From Impatiens glandulifera (lineage: Eukaryota > Streptophyta > Magnoliopsida > Ericales > Balsaminaceae), in assembly GCF_907164915.1 (NCBI RefSeq), contig NC_061869.1, positions 19,879,125-19,943,124 of the forward strand: 64,000 bases of DNA, given 5' to 3'. Positions 10,333 through 22,316 of this stretch are shown here, in pieces. A model generated the notes under the pieces. That model made no database searches. It was not told the DNA's origin and saw only the letters and a program-made list of their open reading frames with translations. Numbering within the stretch: the first letter of the stretch is position 1; each line of letters opens with the position of its first letter. Both the position numbers and the translations under genes were made by a program.

Positions 10333-11940
10333 TTAGGATCCCCTTTTAGTTATTTCGTCAATGTACCCCATGACTTTAGCAATGAATCCTCTAGGGTCAT
10401 GATCACTAGAGTCACATCCATGTCCTCTTCCTCGTTGAATCTGTCTTCCTCTTTGTGGAGCGGGATTAGGTGGAGGGAAATAATGGCCGCTTCGATCAAC
10501 TTGCGCCTGGAACGACAACTACGAGGGTAAGAATTCCCCTGATTCGCCATTTCTTCCAAAATAATATTGTCAGGATCATCAACTTCAGCAGATTGTTTAT
10601 CAGCCTCAACAGATTGTTTAGCAGCCTCAGCAACTACATTCTCCTCATCTTGAAATCTGCGTGCAACTGCATCGACATCTTCAGTTCTTTCCGCTTCAGC
10701 AGCCTTGAGAGAATTAGCAATTTCCATCATTTGCAGATTAATAAGCTTAATGGATGACTTCGTTTCATTCTAGAGGTTTGAACTTTGTGTGCTAAGACGT
10801 TTTTCCATCTTGAACATTTGATTACGCATAAGCAACACCTCCTGTGTATTCTTCAACACATGCTTATCATTTTGCCCATGAACTAACGTTAATCTAGTGA
10901 CCGTAGAAGATGAATATGCTGATTGATTCTCAATTTTGTCATGTTTGGAGATAATGGATTGAAAAATCTCCTTCAAGGGAGCCAAAGCTTCAATGATCAT
11001 ATTGTGGACGCTCACCATCCCCGGGATACTTCTTCAGATGAAGTGTGAGTAGAGGAGACTAGAGAGACAAATCGAAGAGGTGTAGGAAGAGAACTTACCT
11101 AAATAAATAATTCTGGTTTTGTGTTTCGGGGTGGAGCTTGGGGATGATGTGCATAAATTATTGCTTGAGAACTGACCTCATCTATAAGAATCTCATTTTA
11201 GTTTACGGATAAAGTCCGAAATTTCTTTAGAGTTGATAGACATACCAGGAAGAGAGTTAGCAGGAGTCGACTGCTTGGACTTTTGAGCTTCAGACTCATT
11301 CTCCTTAGCCACCTACTCTTCTGGAGGAGATGATTCAACACCTGATGAGGAAGTATATTCAATTTGAAAAGAAGAGGGAACTTCATCAACTGTGGACGTT
11401 GGTTTTGAACATGCTTGATTTCCCTCAACTTCTTTTTCACTTTCTTCGGACTTAGAAAGAGTAACACTTGTTGTTGACACTTTATCACCAGATAATAGCC
11501 CTTTTCCCGCATGGAGGCACAACGACGCTCTATCTCTTCCTTAGAAAAAGGGAATTTCTATTTAATAGATAACTGCAAATGATCATAAATGTGAAACATT
11601 TAAAAGCAACGTTCCTCTGCAGAAGACTTCTCCTGCTCGATTAGATACTCCTTCGACGTTTTCTCACCTCCCTCGAAGATCTGTTCAACTCTGAAGATAT
11701 AGCGAACCTTGTCCTAAGGGGGTGACATTTCGTTAAAGAAATCCATTAGCTCATCCTCATCATAATGGTTTAAATCTGTTTAAGGAGAGCCCAAAATTCA
11801 TCTAAACTGGAGGATACTGTGTCATGCACGAATTTAAGAGTAGTTGAACAATACTCCTCCATTAGAGCGTTAAGATGGTTTAACACCTCCGCATTTGTTT
11901 TCGTAGTATCAGCAAACAGATTGAAGTTCATTCTTTATCT
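10333..11940 (-). pseudogene. Degenerate retroelement accessory ORF (coiled-coil and RG-rich tail)
   Basis: Several minus-strand reading blocks form one decayed protein. The N-terminal part (about 11198-11940) reads through RVEQIFEGGEKTSKEYLIEQ and later KEEIERRCASMREKG with stops between. The middle (10770-11018) carries MVSVHNMIIEALAPLKEIFQ and a heptad-like, charged segment. After one TAG (10770-10772) it continues in frame as EIANSLKAAEAERTEDVDAV, then a frameshift near 10515 gives a proline- and RG-rich tail (PPPNPAPQRGRQIQRGRGHG) ending at 10333. No protease, integrase or RT motif is present. Its place next to the 3' LTR is where env-like or extra ORFs sit, but gag brought there by a deletion is also possible. 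Function unknown; clearly inactive. Confidence 0.55.
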
Positions 11941-12327
11941 TGTATAGAATGGAAAAAAATTATATAATGGAGGTGCTAAACCATTAGCCCGTTAAGATGT
12001 TTTAGCACCTCCGCATCCGTTTATATAATTATTAAAAAATGTCAAAAAATACTTTTATGAACTCATTTTATTTAAAATTTTCTCTCTTATAGTTTAAAGT
12101 GGACCAACCATATAAATTGACAACATTCATTTGGATATAATATTACTTATTATTATATACTTATTTGAAAAAATAAAATTATTAAAAAAAATAACAAACC
12201 AATACATTTAAGTTATTTATATCTACAATTATTTTGATTATTTAATAATCAAATTTAATAAGAATTTATATTTATCAAAAAAAAATTATTATAATAGATA
12301 ATTAGACTAATATAAAAATAAATTTAA

Positions 12328-12331
<4 letters not shown>

Positions 12332-12401
<70 letters not shown>
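12332..12401. repeat. (AT)n microsatellite, about 70 bp
   Basis: Uninterrupted AT dinucleotides in the first copy of the AT-rich duplication. Confidence 0.95.
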
Positions 12402-12405
<4 letters not shown>

Positions 12406-13180
12406 ACATACAATAAAAAAAATTGTACTTTTCAAGGATAGAGTGTCTTCCTTTTTTTTATAATAATAAATTATTATAATAAATAATTAATCAAACATTA
12501 ACAAATATTTAAAATTAATATATTAATTAAATAAAAAATATGTATTAATAAAAAAGTTGTTCACACAATGCCTTAATTTATTTATTATAATAATAAATTA
12601 TTATAAAAAAATAATTATACAAATATGAAAAAATATTTAAAATTAATACATATATAAAAATAATTAAATAAAAATTATATCATAATTAAAAATTATTCTT
12701 TTGATCATAATTTTTCTTATAATAATAAATAAGTCTTACATACATTTCTCAATCAAATAAATAAATATATTTTTAATTTGTTTTTACAATAAAAATATGA
12801 CTTATCTATTAATTTTTTAATATTTATTCAATATTTATTTACATAATTATTAAAAAAATATCAAAACATACTTTTAACAACTAGTTTTATTTAAAAATAA
12901 TTTTTATGGTTTAAAGTCGACAAACATATAAATTAACAATATTCATTTGGTGTTATTCAAGTATAATATTATTTATTATTATATATTTATTTGAAAAAAA
13001 TAAAAAAATAAAAATATTAAAAAATTAATAAATCAATTTATTTAAATTTTTTATATTTATAATTATTTCAAATTTTGTAAGAATTGATATTTATTAAAAA
13101 CAAAAATAAATAAATTATTATAATACATAATTAGATAAATATAAAAATGAATTTAAATTAATATATATATATATATATAG

Positions 13181-13454
<274 letters not shown>

Positions 13455-14028
13455 ACAGACAATAAAAAAATTATTCTTTTCAAGGATAAAGTGTCTTACT
13501 TTTTTTTTATAATAATAAATTATTATAATAGATAATTATATAAATATTAACAAATATTAAAAATTAACATATTAAATAAATAAAAAAAATATGTATTAAT
13601 GTTTTAATTTATTTTTTATAATAATAAATTATTATAAAAGATAATTAGACAAATATTAAAAAATATTTAAAATGAATTAATATATAAAATAATTAAATAA
13701 AAAACTATATAATAATTAAAAATTATTCTTTGATCATCATTTTTCTTATAATAATAAATGATTATAAGTCTTAAATACATTTCTTAATAATTTAAAACTT
13801 AACCTATTTATTTAAATATATTTTTAATTTATTTTACATTTTTTTATTTTCTTTAAATTATTTTAACAAACATTTTTTTTTTATTTCATCAATTTTAATT
13901 AATATATATATAATTATAATTATTTTATTAAAAAAACATTAATTATTATATGATGTGTCTTAATTTTTTTTATAATAGTAAATAAGTTTAAAATACATTT
14001 CTAAATCATTTAAAACACTTATCATAAT

Positions 14029-15997
14029 TGTAACACGAGAATGGTCCCCCTCTGCAGCTTAGCACATGTTTGCACGGCACATGACAATACTAGGGGAGAT
14101 CGCAGGGTGACTCAATGTTCGATGCGTTTTAACCTTGGTTTGCGTGTCATTCATCTTTTAAAAGAAAACACTATTTTAAAAGATTTTGAAGATACCTGAG
14201 AGCCTTTGAAATTAATCATATAAAAATAATTAATTTTATTCAAATTTTAATAATCTGGGGACCAAATAATAATTTTGTTAAAACCCAGTTTAAATTAATC
14301 AAACACAACTAATTTAAAATATTATTTATTTGAAAACAGACTCGCCAGATAATTTTAGAAAAAATAGTAAAAGGTATGTGTATATATAAACGTATATTAT
14401 ACTAGTGTTTCTATAATAAGTTCGGTTTTTGATTACGCTTAGGAAATAACTTTCGAGTTAGGGACGAACCCAAAAATTAGGGTTGGGGTGGGCTTAAAAA
14501 AATCGGTGTGGGCTTAAAAAAATAACGAGTAAATTTTGAATAAAATTAGTAGATAAATGTAAGTTTTACCATTTTTTTAATAATTAGATAAAAAAACATG
14601 AAAGTATATTAAATTTTTTTTAAGAAATTAGCGGGTATAGTCAAATTTGAACCGTAAAAAAAAATCGGGGTGGGCTACATAGATCCGACCATATTTCGAG
14701 CTATGTCCTCCACGCCCGTCAAATAACAGAAAGTTCATAAATCATCTAGGGAATGATTTTAAACAAAGAAATCAAAAAATTGAACTCGAGAATAGATCAA
14801 ACCGATCAAACTTGAAAAAAATCAATTTGTAATCACAATTTAAATCACAATGATCCTGGATGCTTACAAACAGTTGGAGAACACTCCAATGATGTATTAG
14901 AAGCTTTCCTGAAGCCTGGATCAAAGATTTGATCGCCGGAGAGGATTTTACAAAAATCTAGTTCTTGCCGGAATCTTCATTCTTTGATTTAGGTTGTAAG
15001 ATGTGATGATTATTTGATGGATTGAAAGGAGAGTACCTAGAGGGTATTTATACCAAACTAGGTCGGTTGTGGTAGATGACAACTTCAATTTGACAATCGA
15101 AGTTCTTATTTCTAATTATGTTCTTATCTTCGGTAGCCTAGTTCTAGGAAGGTAGGGATTCTCAATTTAGGGGTAATAATCGTGGAGAGGAGACGTGTAT
15201 GAGGGTTAAAAAAGAAGGAATAAGATGAAGTGTAGGGGGAGATAAAGCTTCTAGGAGAATCGTCGACGTCAATCGCGGCCTTCGGCGATCGCCCTGTTCG
15301 ATCTGGAAAGACGAACGAAACGACGTCGTTTCGTTTAACCGAAACGCGTCGTTGCGTTCCGTTGGAGATATGTCTGCGTTTGGGCAATTAGACTAATAGG
15401 GTTGATGTCACATTAGTTAATCTCATGTGGCCCCTGGGGCGCGTGTGTTATGTTACATTCGGATGCGTGGCATCCTCCTAGGCACTAGATGAAAATGCAG
15501 CGTTGATTTGATGACCCTAAATCTTGTTGCAACAATTAAACATAATTTTGGTTAAACAAGATTATCAATTTATATTTTTAATAAAAAGGTTATTTGAATT
15601 CGAATTTTAATCCATTTCTTACGTTTTTCTTCCAAAAAAATTTTACAAAAAAATTTTTGGAAACATAAAAAAATTATGTTCATTATTTTTAAATTTGGGA
15701 ATTTTATGGTATTTATTTAATTGTTTTAAACCATAATTTATGTCTAAAATCATAATTAAATAACTTCAACCCTTCTTGAGTTTAATTTGGGTAAAATAAA
15801 TACAATATTTTAATTTCAAATTATTTTTGGATTTTATTTAATTTTTCTAATTAGGGTTTAATACAACAATTAACCCTAACTTGATCTTTAATCCTTTTTA
15901 GATTATTTTAAATTTAAAAGTTTTAAATATTATTTTAATATTATAATTTAATAATAGTATTTGTAAATTTAGGGTAAGTTAAAATTTTATACTTACA
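14029..15997 (-). repeat. 3' LTR of gypsy element 1
   Basis: Begins TGTAAC and ends acTTACA. On the minus strand the adjacent purine-rich stretch (complement of tgccctctcgaa, 16001-16012) is the polypurine tract. Both ends match the LTR of element 2 (27676-30432), including a shared gtttgcgtgtca-type segment near the left end. Confidence 0.78.
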
Positions 15998-16089
15998 GAA
16001 TGCCCTCTCGAACCGAGTTTGATTAAAACAAACTTCTATTTTGGAAAACTTGGGTTTGAGGTTTGAATATCTTGAAATTTATACCATAA

Positions 16090-16740
16090 CTTAATAAGGT
16101 AGAAGGATATAACATGGATGGCATGCAGAAGCTGGGGATGAATCATAACAATGACTTATAGATGGGGACATCCACATGATCATTCGTTGGTTGAACCTCG
16201 TCTAGGGACAGACTATCACAATAGTCTTACGCATGCTGAGGAGTAAACATGACTCCAACTGGGATGGATTATTATAATGATCCTTTCATAACAATGATTG
16301 ATAATGTCTATTCATGAATAGATAGGGTTTGTATGAAGAGCAAATAAAACTCTCTATGGGGAAGAGTCTTATGCTAGTAAGACTTTCTTTTAATTTAATA
16401 ATGAAATAGGACTTTCTTGGGGAATACTCTCCTAGGGAATAGTGATAATAATCACTCCATGTCCATCAAAAGATGAAATTTGTCGTTGGAGGTTGGTCAT
16501 AATAATGACTCTCATGAATACCTATCATGAGATAGAGCTTATTGTGGGGAAGGGTAATAATAATCACTCTGAGGGGATATGTTATGACAATAACCTATGT
16601 CGATACCTATTATAATATGATTTTTTTTATAAATCATAACAATGACATGTGGTGCCTATCAACAGACATGGTTCTTATGAATCATAACAATGGCCTATTA
16701 TGCCTATCAACCGATAAGACTTTAGAAAAGTCTATACAAA
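16090..16740. repeat. Degenerate tandem repeats in gypsy element 1 3' UTR
   Basis: Irregular units built around atcataacaatgac and dyads such as ctatcaaccgataag or gaatagatagggttt, repeated roughly ten times. The cctat...atagg dyad is shared with the larger arrays in element 2. Confidence 0.65.
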
Positions 16741-18216
16741 GTGACTGTCACATCTGAATGCAAAATCATAGCTTAACTAGAGATTTATGAGTTGAGCTGC
16801 TCTAATTATCAAATTATTTCTTTTGGTTTTGACGAAATTTCCTTCGCAATTAGGTGAAACATCGACCGATTGAGTTAAGGAGTGCTTGGGTCTTTGTGAC
16901 AAAATTTACTTCACACCTGGATTAAAACCATCGAATTTCAGGGGGCTTTTTATTTTTTTTATCATTTTAGGTAGTATTTCAATAAAATCTTTTTCCCTTT
17001 TATTATATGAAGTGACCTTCACAACTGGGTGAAACATCAACTGTTGTTTGTCATTTTTGAAAAAGGGACTGTTCCCAATTCTATTTCAAATAATGTTTGT
17101 AAACAAAAGAAACCTTGATTCCATCCACGAATCATAGTGACTTGGATTCGAAATATGTTCGGGGCTAAGATACGAGCATTTCTACAATCAGAAGAGATTT
17201 TATCGCTATAAAGAACACAAATTCTTTTTTCTCCTATGTTAAGATATAGATGATAAATCGAATCTCATGCACACGATTATCCAAACTCTTAACTCGCAAG
17301 GAAGGTGACCGAGACATGGGGTCTCGTTCAACTATAATTTTGGTTACTTTTGTTGTGGGCCACAATCCTTCTAAAGTTCGAATATTCCTTGTATAGTCGT
17401 AAAGAGAACTTCAACTCTGTCTTTGGACTTTTTTTAGGCTTCTGGGATGTATCTAGATAAATCAATACGTTTTTCTATTGAGATAGTTATAGGAACAACT
17501 GCCCAAGTGAGCATAAACGGTGATTTCAACACCTCAACCTACACGAGAGCATGTATATTTTTAGTTCCCGGTGTTAATCTAGGAGAATCAATATGTTTTA
17601 CTCGTGTGATAGTCATCGGGATAGCCGCCCGAGTGAGCATCATAGTGATTTTACCTCAACCTATACGAGAGCATATATTATTCAGATATGTATATATTTT
17701 TTTATTTTTTTGAAGTCTTGAGTCTAGCTCTCTCTATTCTCTTGTACAAAGGGGAATGAGACGTCCTTTCTCATATTGTGGATTTGCTTGGCTTTTGGGG
17801 GTTTATTATAGTTTTTTTCCCAGAAGTCTTCCATAGAGGGTTAATCTTTTGGATAATCGCGTAGCACGAAAATGAGCTTAATAAAGATATCCATCAATTA
17901 GAGTATTCTAGAAACTCGGGGTCATATTCGGGAGATTAATCACTATTTGATTAAGAAAGTAGCTCTTAGATTTTGTCCTTACTTATTTCTTAAAATCCTT
18001 GACACTAGCTAGTGGAAAGAACCAAGGCTCATACTATCTTTAGACTTTATGTCAGACAAAACTAGGAATATCTATTCCTTTATTTATTATTTTTTTATTG
18101 AGTTTGAGACCGGACCTACATATAGACTACCTACGTATCTTCCTTTTGTCCTTGACATATTTTTTTTATTCCTCTAGAAGAATCAGGTCTCACGTAGTTC
18201 TCCCGTCATTTGATGT

Positions 18217-18350
18217 GACGTAGTTATACAAAACTAGAGGTCAAATAGTCCATTCCAAGCTAGGATTAACTTCTAGGGATTATGACGCAGTTATACAACA
18301 CTAGAGGTCGATTAGTCCATTCGAGACTGGGGACTAAACCCATTTTAATC
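18217..18350. repeat. 67-bp tandem pair in gypsy element 1 3' UTR
   Basis: Two units starting near 18217 and 18284; each contains an agttatacaa segment, then actagaggtc and tagtccattc. They lie immediately before the 32-bp array. Confidence 0.75.
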
Positions 18351-18378
18351 CTGGTAGGGCTGGATCAATGTCTCCATA

Positions 18379-18588
18379 GTCCTAGTAAGACTGAATTGGG
18401 AGCAATCATGGTAATGCTGGATTGAGAGTCGTCATATAAGGCTTGATTGAGAGCCGTCATAGTCTTGGAAAGACTGGATTGAGAGTCGTCATAATCCTGT
18501 TAAGGCCAGATTGGGAGCCGTCATAGTCCTAGTAAGACTGGATTGAGAGCCGTCATAGTCCTGGTAAGGCTGAATTGGGAGTCGTCAT
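18379..18588. repeat. 32-bp tandem array, 7 units, gypsy element 1 3' UTR
   Basis: Seven units of the type gtcctggtaagactggattg followed by agagccgtcata, two of them shortened. The array ends about 50 bp before the pol C terminus and is unlike the arrays in element 2. Confidence 0.85.
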
Positions 18589-18619
18589 TTGCATAGGCCG
18601 ACATTACACATAATATCGT

Positions 18620-20685
18620 TTCGATGCTTCTAGATTTCTTAGAGCAATAAACTATTCACCTTCAACTATAGATAGACGAACTGCACCTCTAGAGAGAATT
18701 TTCTTAATTAGGAAGGGTCCTTCCCATCGTGGTTTGAACTTGCCCTTATGGTCTAATAGTTCTCGAGTTTGCTTAAGCACTAAGTCACATTCTTTTAGTT
18801 TCATGGGCTTGACCTTTCTATAAAAGGTACCGACCATTTGTTTCTGGTAAGTATGGGTTTTGCATAATGCATGAAACCTATGATCTTCCATCAACTAGTC
18901 ATATGGAGATTTTACCCAGTATTCTTCAATGACGTGAGATTCTAAAAGGACTCTCAGTGTAGAGATTTCAATCTCAATAGGTTGTACGACATCTATACCG
19001 TATACTAGAGAATAGAGAGTTTCGTCTTTCGATGCCCGAGAAGTCATGCAATATCCTCATAAGGCAAATCGCAACTTCTCATGCCAATTTTTGTATGTCA
19101 TGTTCATCTTTTTGATGATCCTAACCACATTTTTATTGGACGCTTCGACCGCGTTGTTACTTTGGGGTCGATAGGGCGATGATTTGTGGTGTTCAATTTT
19201 GAACTCTATGAGCAAGGATAAAACCTTTCCCTAGAAGTGTCTTATATTATCTTAAATAAGGGCATGAGGTACTCCGTATCTATCGATGATGTTGATACAG
19301 ATGAACTTTGTCACTTGAGTAGATTTAAGAATCTTGTAGGATGCTGCCACGACCCATTTAGAGAAATAGTCGATGTTATGAGTATGAACCCATGTCCATT
19401 TTTTGCACGGGGATAAATTTTCGCAATGACATCAATGCCCCATATAGAAAAGGACCATGGTGATGTCATACTTTATAGCAAAGGTGTTGGAGTATGGTTA
19501 GATTAACATAGATCTGACACTAGTGACAAAATTTTACATAGCTGACACATTCATGTTCTATATTTTTCCAATAATATCCGAGACTGCGTATTTTCTTTAC
19601 AATGGCTAGTCATTCATGTGTGAATCATTCCCGCATGTACTTCCTCTATGATCCATCGAGCTTCGGAACCATCGACACAGAGTATGTTTTGACCATCAAA
19701 AGATCATCAGTATAACTTGTTAGCTATCCAAGTATAGTTAGTGGAATATTGGTGCAGGGCTCTTCATTCCTTAACTCGTAAATGTGACGAATATTCTCCA
19801 TACTCGATGTATATTTGAAGAATATCGAACCATAGTTTGATGGACACTTGAATGGAGGCTACCACTCTGATTTCGAAATTGGGCTTTTGTTTTTGCTAGA
19901 TTTTTTGCGATTTGACCTTATTTCCAACAGGGATTTGGGTCATGGCTGTTAGCATAGCTAAAGAATTGGAAAAACGATTTTGGCTTCTTGGCGCGTGCAC
20001 AAAAGACACGTGTTCAAACTTGTCGATAAATCGGAGTAGGGAGGCATGATAGGGTTTAAGATTTTCCCCTCGTACTTGCCATGTTCCGTTAACTTGGGAT
20101 ATAACCAGGTTAGAGTCCCCAACTACATCTAGTTATGTTGCTCCTCTTTCGTATGCGATTTTCAGACCTGAGAGACATGCCTAATACTCAACCTCATTGT
20201 TGGTTATTGTTGGTTATATAATATTCTAACTTAATTGAGATAAAATATACGTTCTCTTGAGATCTATCATGAGAATTCCAATTTTGTAGTCATGTTTTAA
20301 TGAAGCTCCGTCAAACATTAACTTCCATGTGTCTGAAGAGACAAACATTAAGGTGTTATCGGGAAAGTCGTGTTCATAGGAAGGCTCGATTGTGATGTGT
20401 CGATTGGCCAGGAAGTCTGCAACAACGCTTCCTTTAACAGAATTTTGAGCCGTATATGTAATATCGTACTCAGAAATCATCATCATCCATTTAAAGAGTC
20501 TGGACGATAACAACGTTCGCATAAACAAATAATGGATTTGATCCAACCTGGATACCAACTTGATAGGGTGTGCTTGCATATAGTGCCTCAATCCATACAA
20601 GTGCCCAACACACTTTTTCGAGTGTCGAATATATTAATTCGCATCTAGTCATTCTCTTACTCAGATAGTAAACGGCGATCTAGAA
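18620..20685 (-). pseudogene. Gypsy pol remnant (RT end, RNase H, integrase)
   Basis: Reading from 20685 downward: RT/RNase H junction wording (AVYYLSKRMTRCE, then RHYMQAHPIKLVSRLD), then RNase H start (KGSVVADFLA, MFDGASLKHD). Next come broken integrase frames across about 18900-20100, with a recognisable YRPQ-type region near 19150. The integrase C terminus at 18652-18894 carries the RKVKP, GDLVLK-like and WEGPF signatures. Many stops and frameshifts are present. The RT catalytic core lies beyond the truncation. No function is expected. Confidence 0.82.
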
Positions 20686-21138
20686 ATGAACCAAATGAAG
20701 AAGCCTTTAAAGATTCCAGTTGAAGATCGGTGAAGACCACTTCGGTGAAGAAATTCTGGCGTGGCTCCACGTTTGACTAGGCCTTGATCCGTGTTGACTC
20801 GGGCCTAACTCACCCGGGTTCACTTGCCTTTAACCTCCTTTGACGGATGTCGGTTGCCGCCCATTTGCCCGGTGCGTCCGATCTCTGTTCCGGCGCTGGC
20901 AACCGCACGCCACCGTGTACGACGGGCTCCAGTGGTCCTTCGGGAAAATAATATTTATTTTTATTTTTCAATATTTGTCTGAAAAACGTAAAATACAATA
21001 TTAGTCTTACAACTTGTGAAATAATTATTTATTTTAACTCTATCGATCTAATAAATGTGTGTTTAGGAGAAAATAATATTATTAAAATTTAAATTATTTG
21101 TTTATTTATCATGTGTTTAAGGGCTTATTTTCTATTTT

Positions 21139-21143
21139 TATAA
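21139..21143 (+). promoter_or_regulatory. Candidate TATA box of p24 gene copy B
   Basis: TATAA about 115 bp upstream of the start codon, at the position of the copy A element, followed by the same leader (gtgttcttcaaaattac). Confidence 0.45.
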
Positions 21144-21255
21144 CCTGTGTTCTTCAAAATTACAAAGAAAAATTACAGACATTTCATTGCCGTCAGCAAG
21201 TTTCTCTCTCTTGAATATACTCCCGCGGCGGCGGAAGAATTCTGGTTAATTTGCG

Positions 21256-22316
21256 ATGAAGATTAGTAGCTCAACCTTCGTGTCGTTTGTTATAACTTTA
21301 GGGTTTCTATCAAACATGGCTGATTCACTCCAATTTAATCTTGAATCGGGAGTTGGGAAATGCGTATCGGAAGATGTCAGGAGCAATTCAATGTCGGTAG
21401 GAAAATACCATATAGTGAATCCGAACGAAGGTCATCCCCTTCCTGAGACTCACAATCTCACCGTGAAGGTAAGTGAGAATTTTTTTGAAGAGACAATAGT
21501 TTTTTTCAATTCTTTCCGATTTGGTTACTTTATGGCCTTGTTTTTATGGATTTCTGGAATTAGGTCACTTCTCCGACAGGGACTAGTTATCACCTTGCGG
21601 AACATGTTAGTTCAGGGCAATTTTCTTTTCATGCTATGGAGGTTGGCGATTTTTTGACTTGTTTTTGGGTAGTTGATCATAACCCAAAGATTACTTTAAC
21701 AATTGATTTTGAATGGAGGACTGGAGTGGCTGCTAAAGATTGGTCTAGTATTGCTAAGAAAGACACTGTTGATGTAAGAAATCTCTCTATTTTCATTTTG
21801 ATTATTCTGTTTTCTTGTATTTGATTCCATGTGTTTAGTTTGGATTGAAATTTTCAATGAGTTTGATGATATGGTGTTTCATAGAGCAATGATGGTTCAA
21901 ATCCTGTTGAAAGTTCTTCATTCTAGGCTTTCATTTAAAGGATTCTTCATGATCTTGTTGTTTTTGGCTGTTCTGCTGACTTGTTTATGGGTTTTCCTTT
22001 GATTTGTAGTCTATGGAAAGTGAGCTGAAGAAACTGCAGGAAGTTATAACTTCAATTCATGAAGAGATGTTTTATCTTCGTGATAGGTAATCGAATTGAA
22101 TTGTTTTATCTATGATTTACAGTAAGGGAACAACATCTTTACTTACACATTCATTCAAATAATTTTAACAGGGAAAAAGAAATGCAGACACTTAACATTG
22201 GCACAAACTCGAGATTGGGTTGGTTAAGTGTTCTTTCGCTTTGTGTTAGCCTAGCCGTGGCTGGTTTGCAGTTTTGGCATTTGAAGAACTTCTTCCAAAA
22301 GAAAAAACTTATTTAG
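21256..22316 (+). CDS. p24-delta family protein (emp24/GOLD cargo receptor), copy B
   Basis: Exons 21256-21468, 21564-21773, 22010-22086 and 22172-22316, all with GT-AG introns; 214 aa. The architecture matches copy A: signal peptide, GOLD domain with cysteines C36 and C104, coiled coil, one membrane helix and the FFQKKKLI tail for coat binding. Exon sizes equal those of copy A except for one codon lost in exon 1 (SGVGK against SGGVGK). Differences include MK instead of MM at the start, GDFLTCFW instead of GDFWTCFL around the second cysteine, and TNSRLG instead of TNSTIG before the membrane helix, which removes a possible glycosylation site. No disabling change is seen, so both copies could work. 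Whether both are expressed cannot be told. Confidence 0.94.

Larger units (their letters stand above)
8240..11950 (-). mobile_element. Truncated LTR retroelement: 3' LTR plus accessory ORF
   Basis: Minus-strand remnant made of a 3' LTR (8240-9945), a polypurine tract, and a degenerate reading region (10333 to about 11940). Neither pol nor a 5' LTR was found, so the element is truncated beyond about 11950. The long LTR and a non-pol ORF next to the 3' LTR recall Sirevirus-type copia elements, but without pol the lineage is an inference. Confidence 0.72.
14029..20685 (-). mobile_element. Ty3/gypsy element, Tat-like, 5'-truncated (element 1)
   Basis: Minus-strand element keeping the 3' LTR (14029-15997), polypurine tract, a long 3' UTR with tandem repeats (15998-18640), and pol from integrase back to the RT/RNase H border (18640-20685). 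It stops abruptly where p24 block B begins; gag, protease, the RT core and the 5' LTR are missing. RT/RNase H before integrase defines Ty3/gypsy. The integrase C-terminal wording and long repeat-bearing 3' UTR suggest the Tat/Ogre group, which is an inference. Confidence 0.82.

Noticed and set aside
14440..14720. Separate small transposon within the gypsy 1 LTR (repeated ggggtgggct wording)
   Set aside because: Ends and target duplication could not be defined, so it is not listed separately.
15124..15387. 87-codon minus-strand frame
   Set aside because: Lies wholly in the gypsy element 1 LTR, with no recognised domain; treated as chance.
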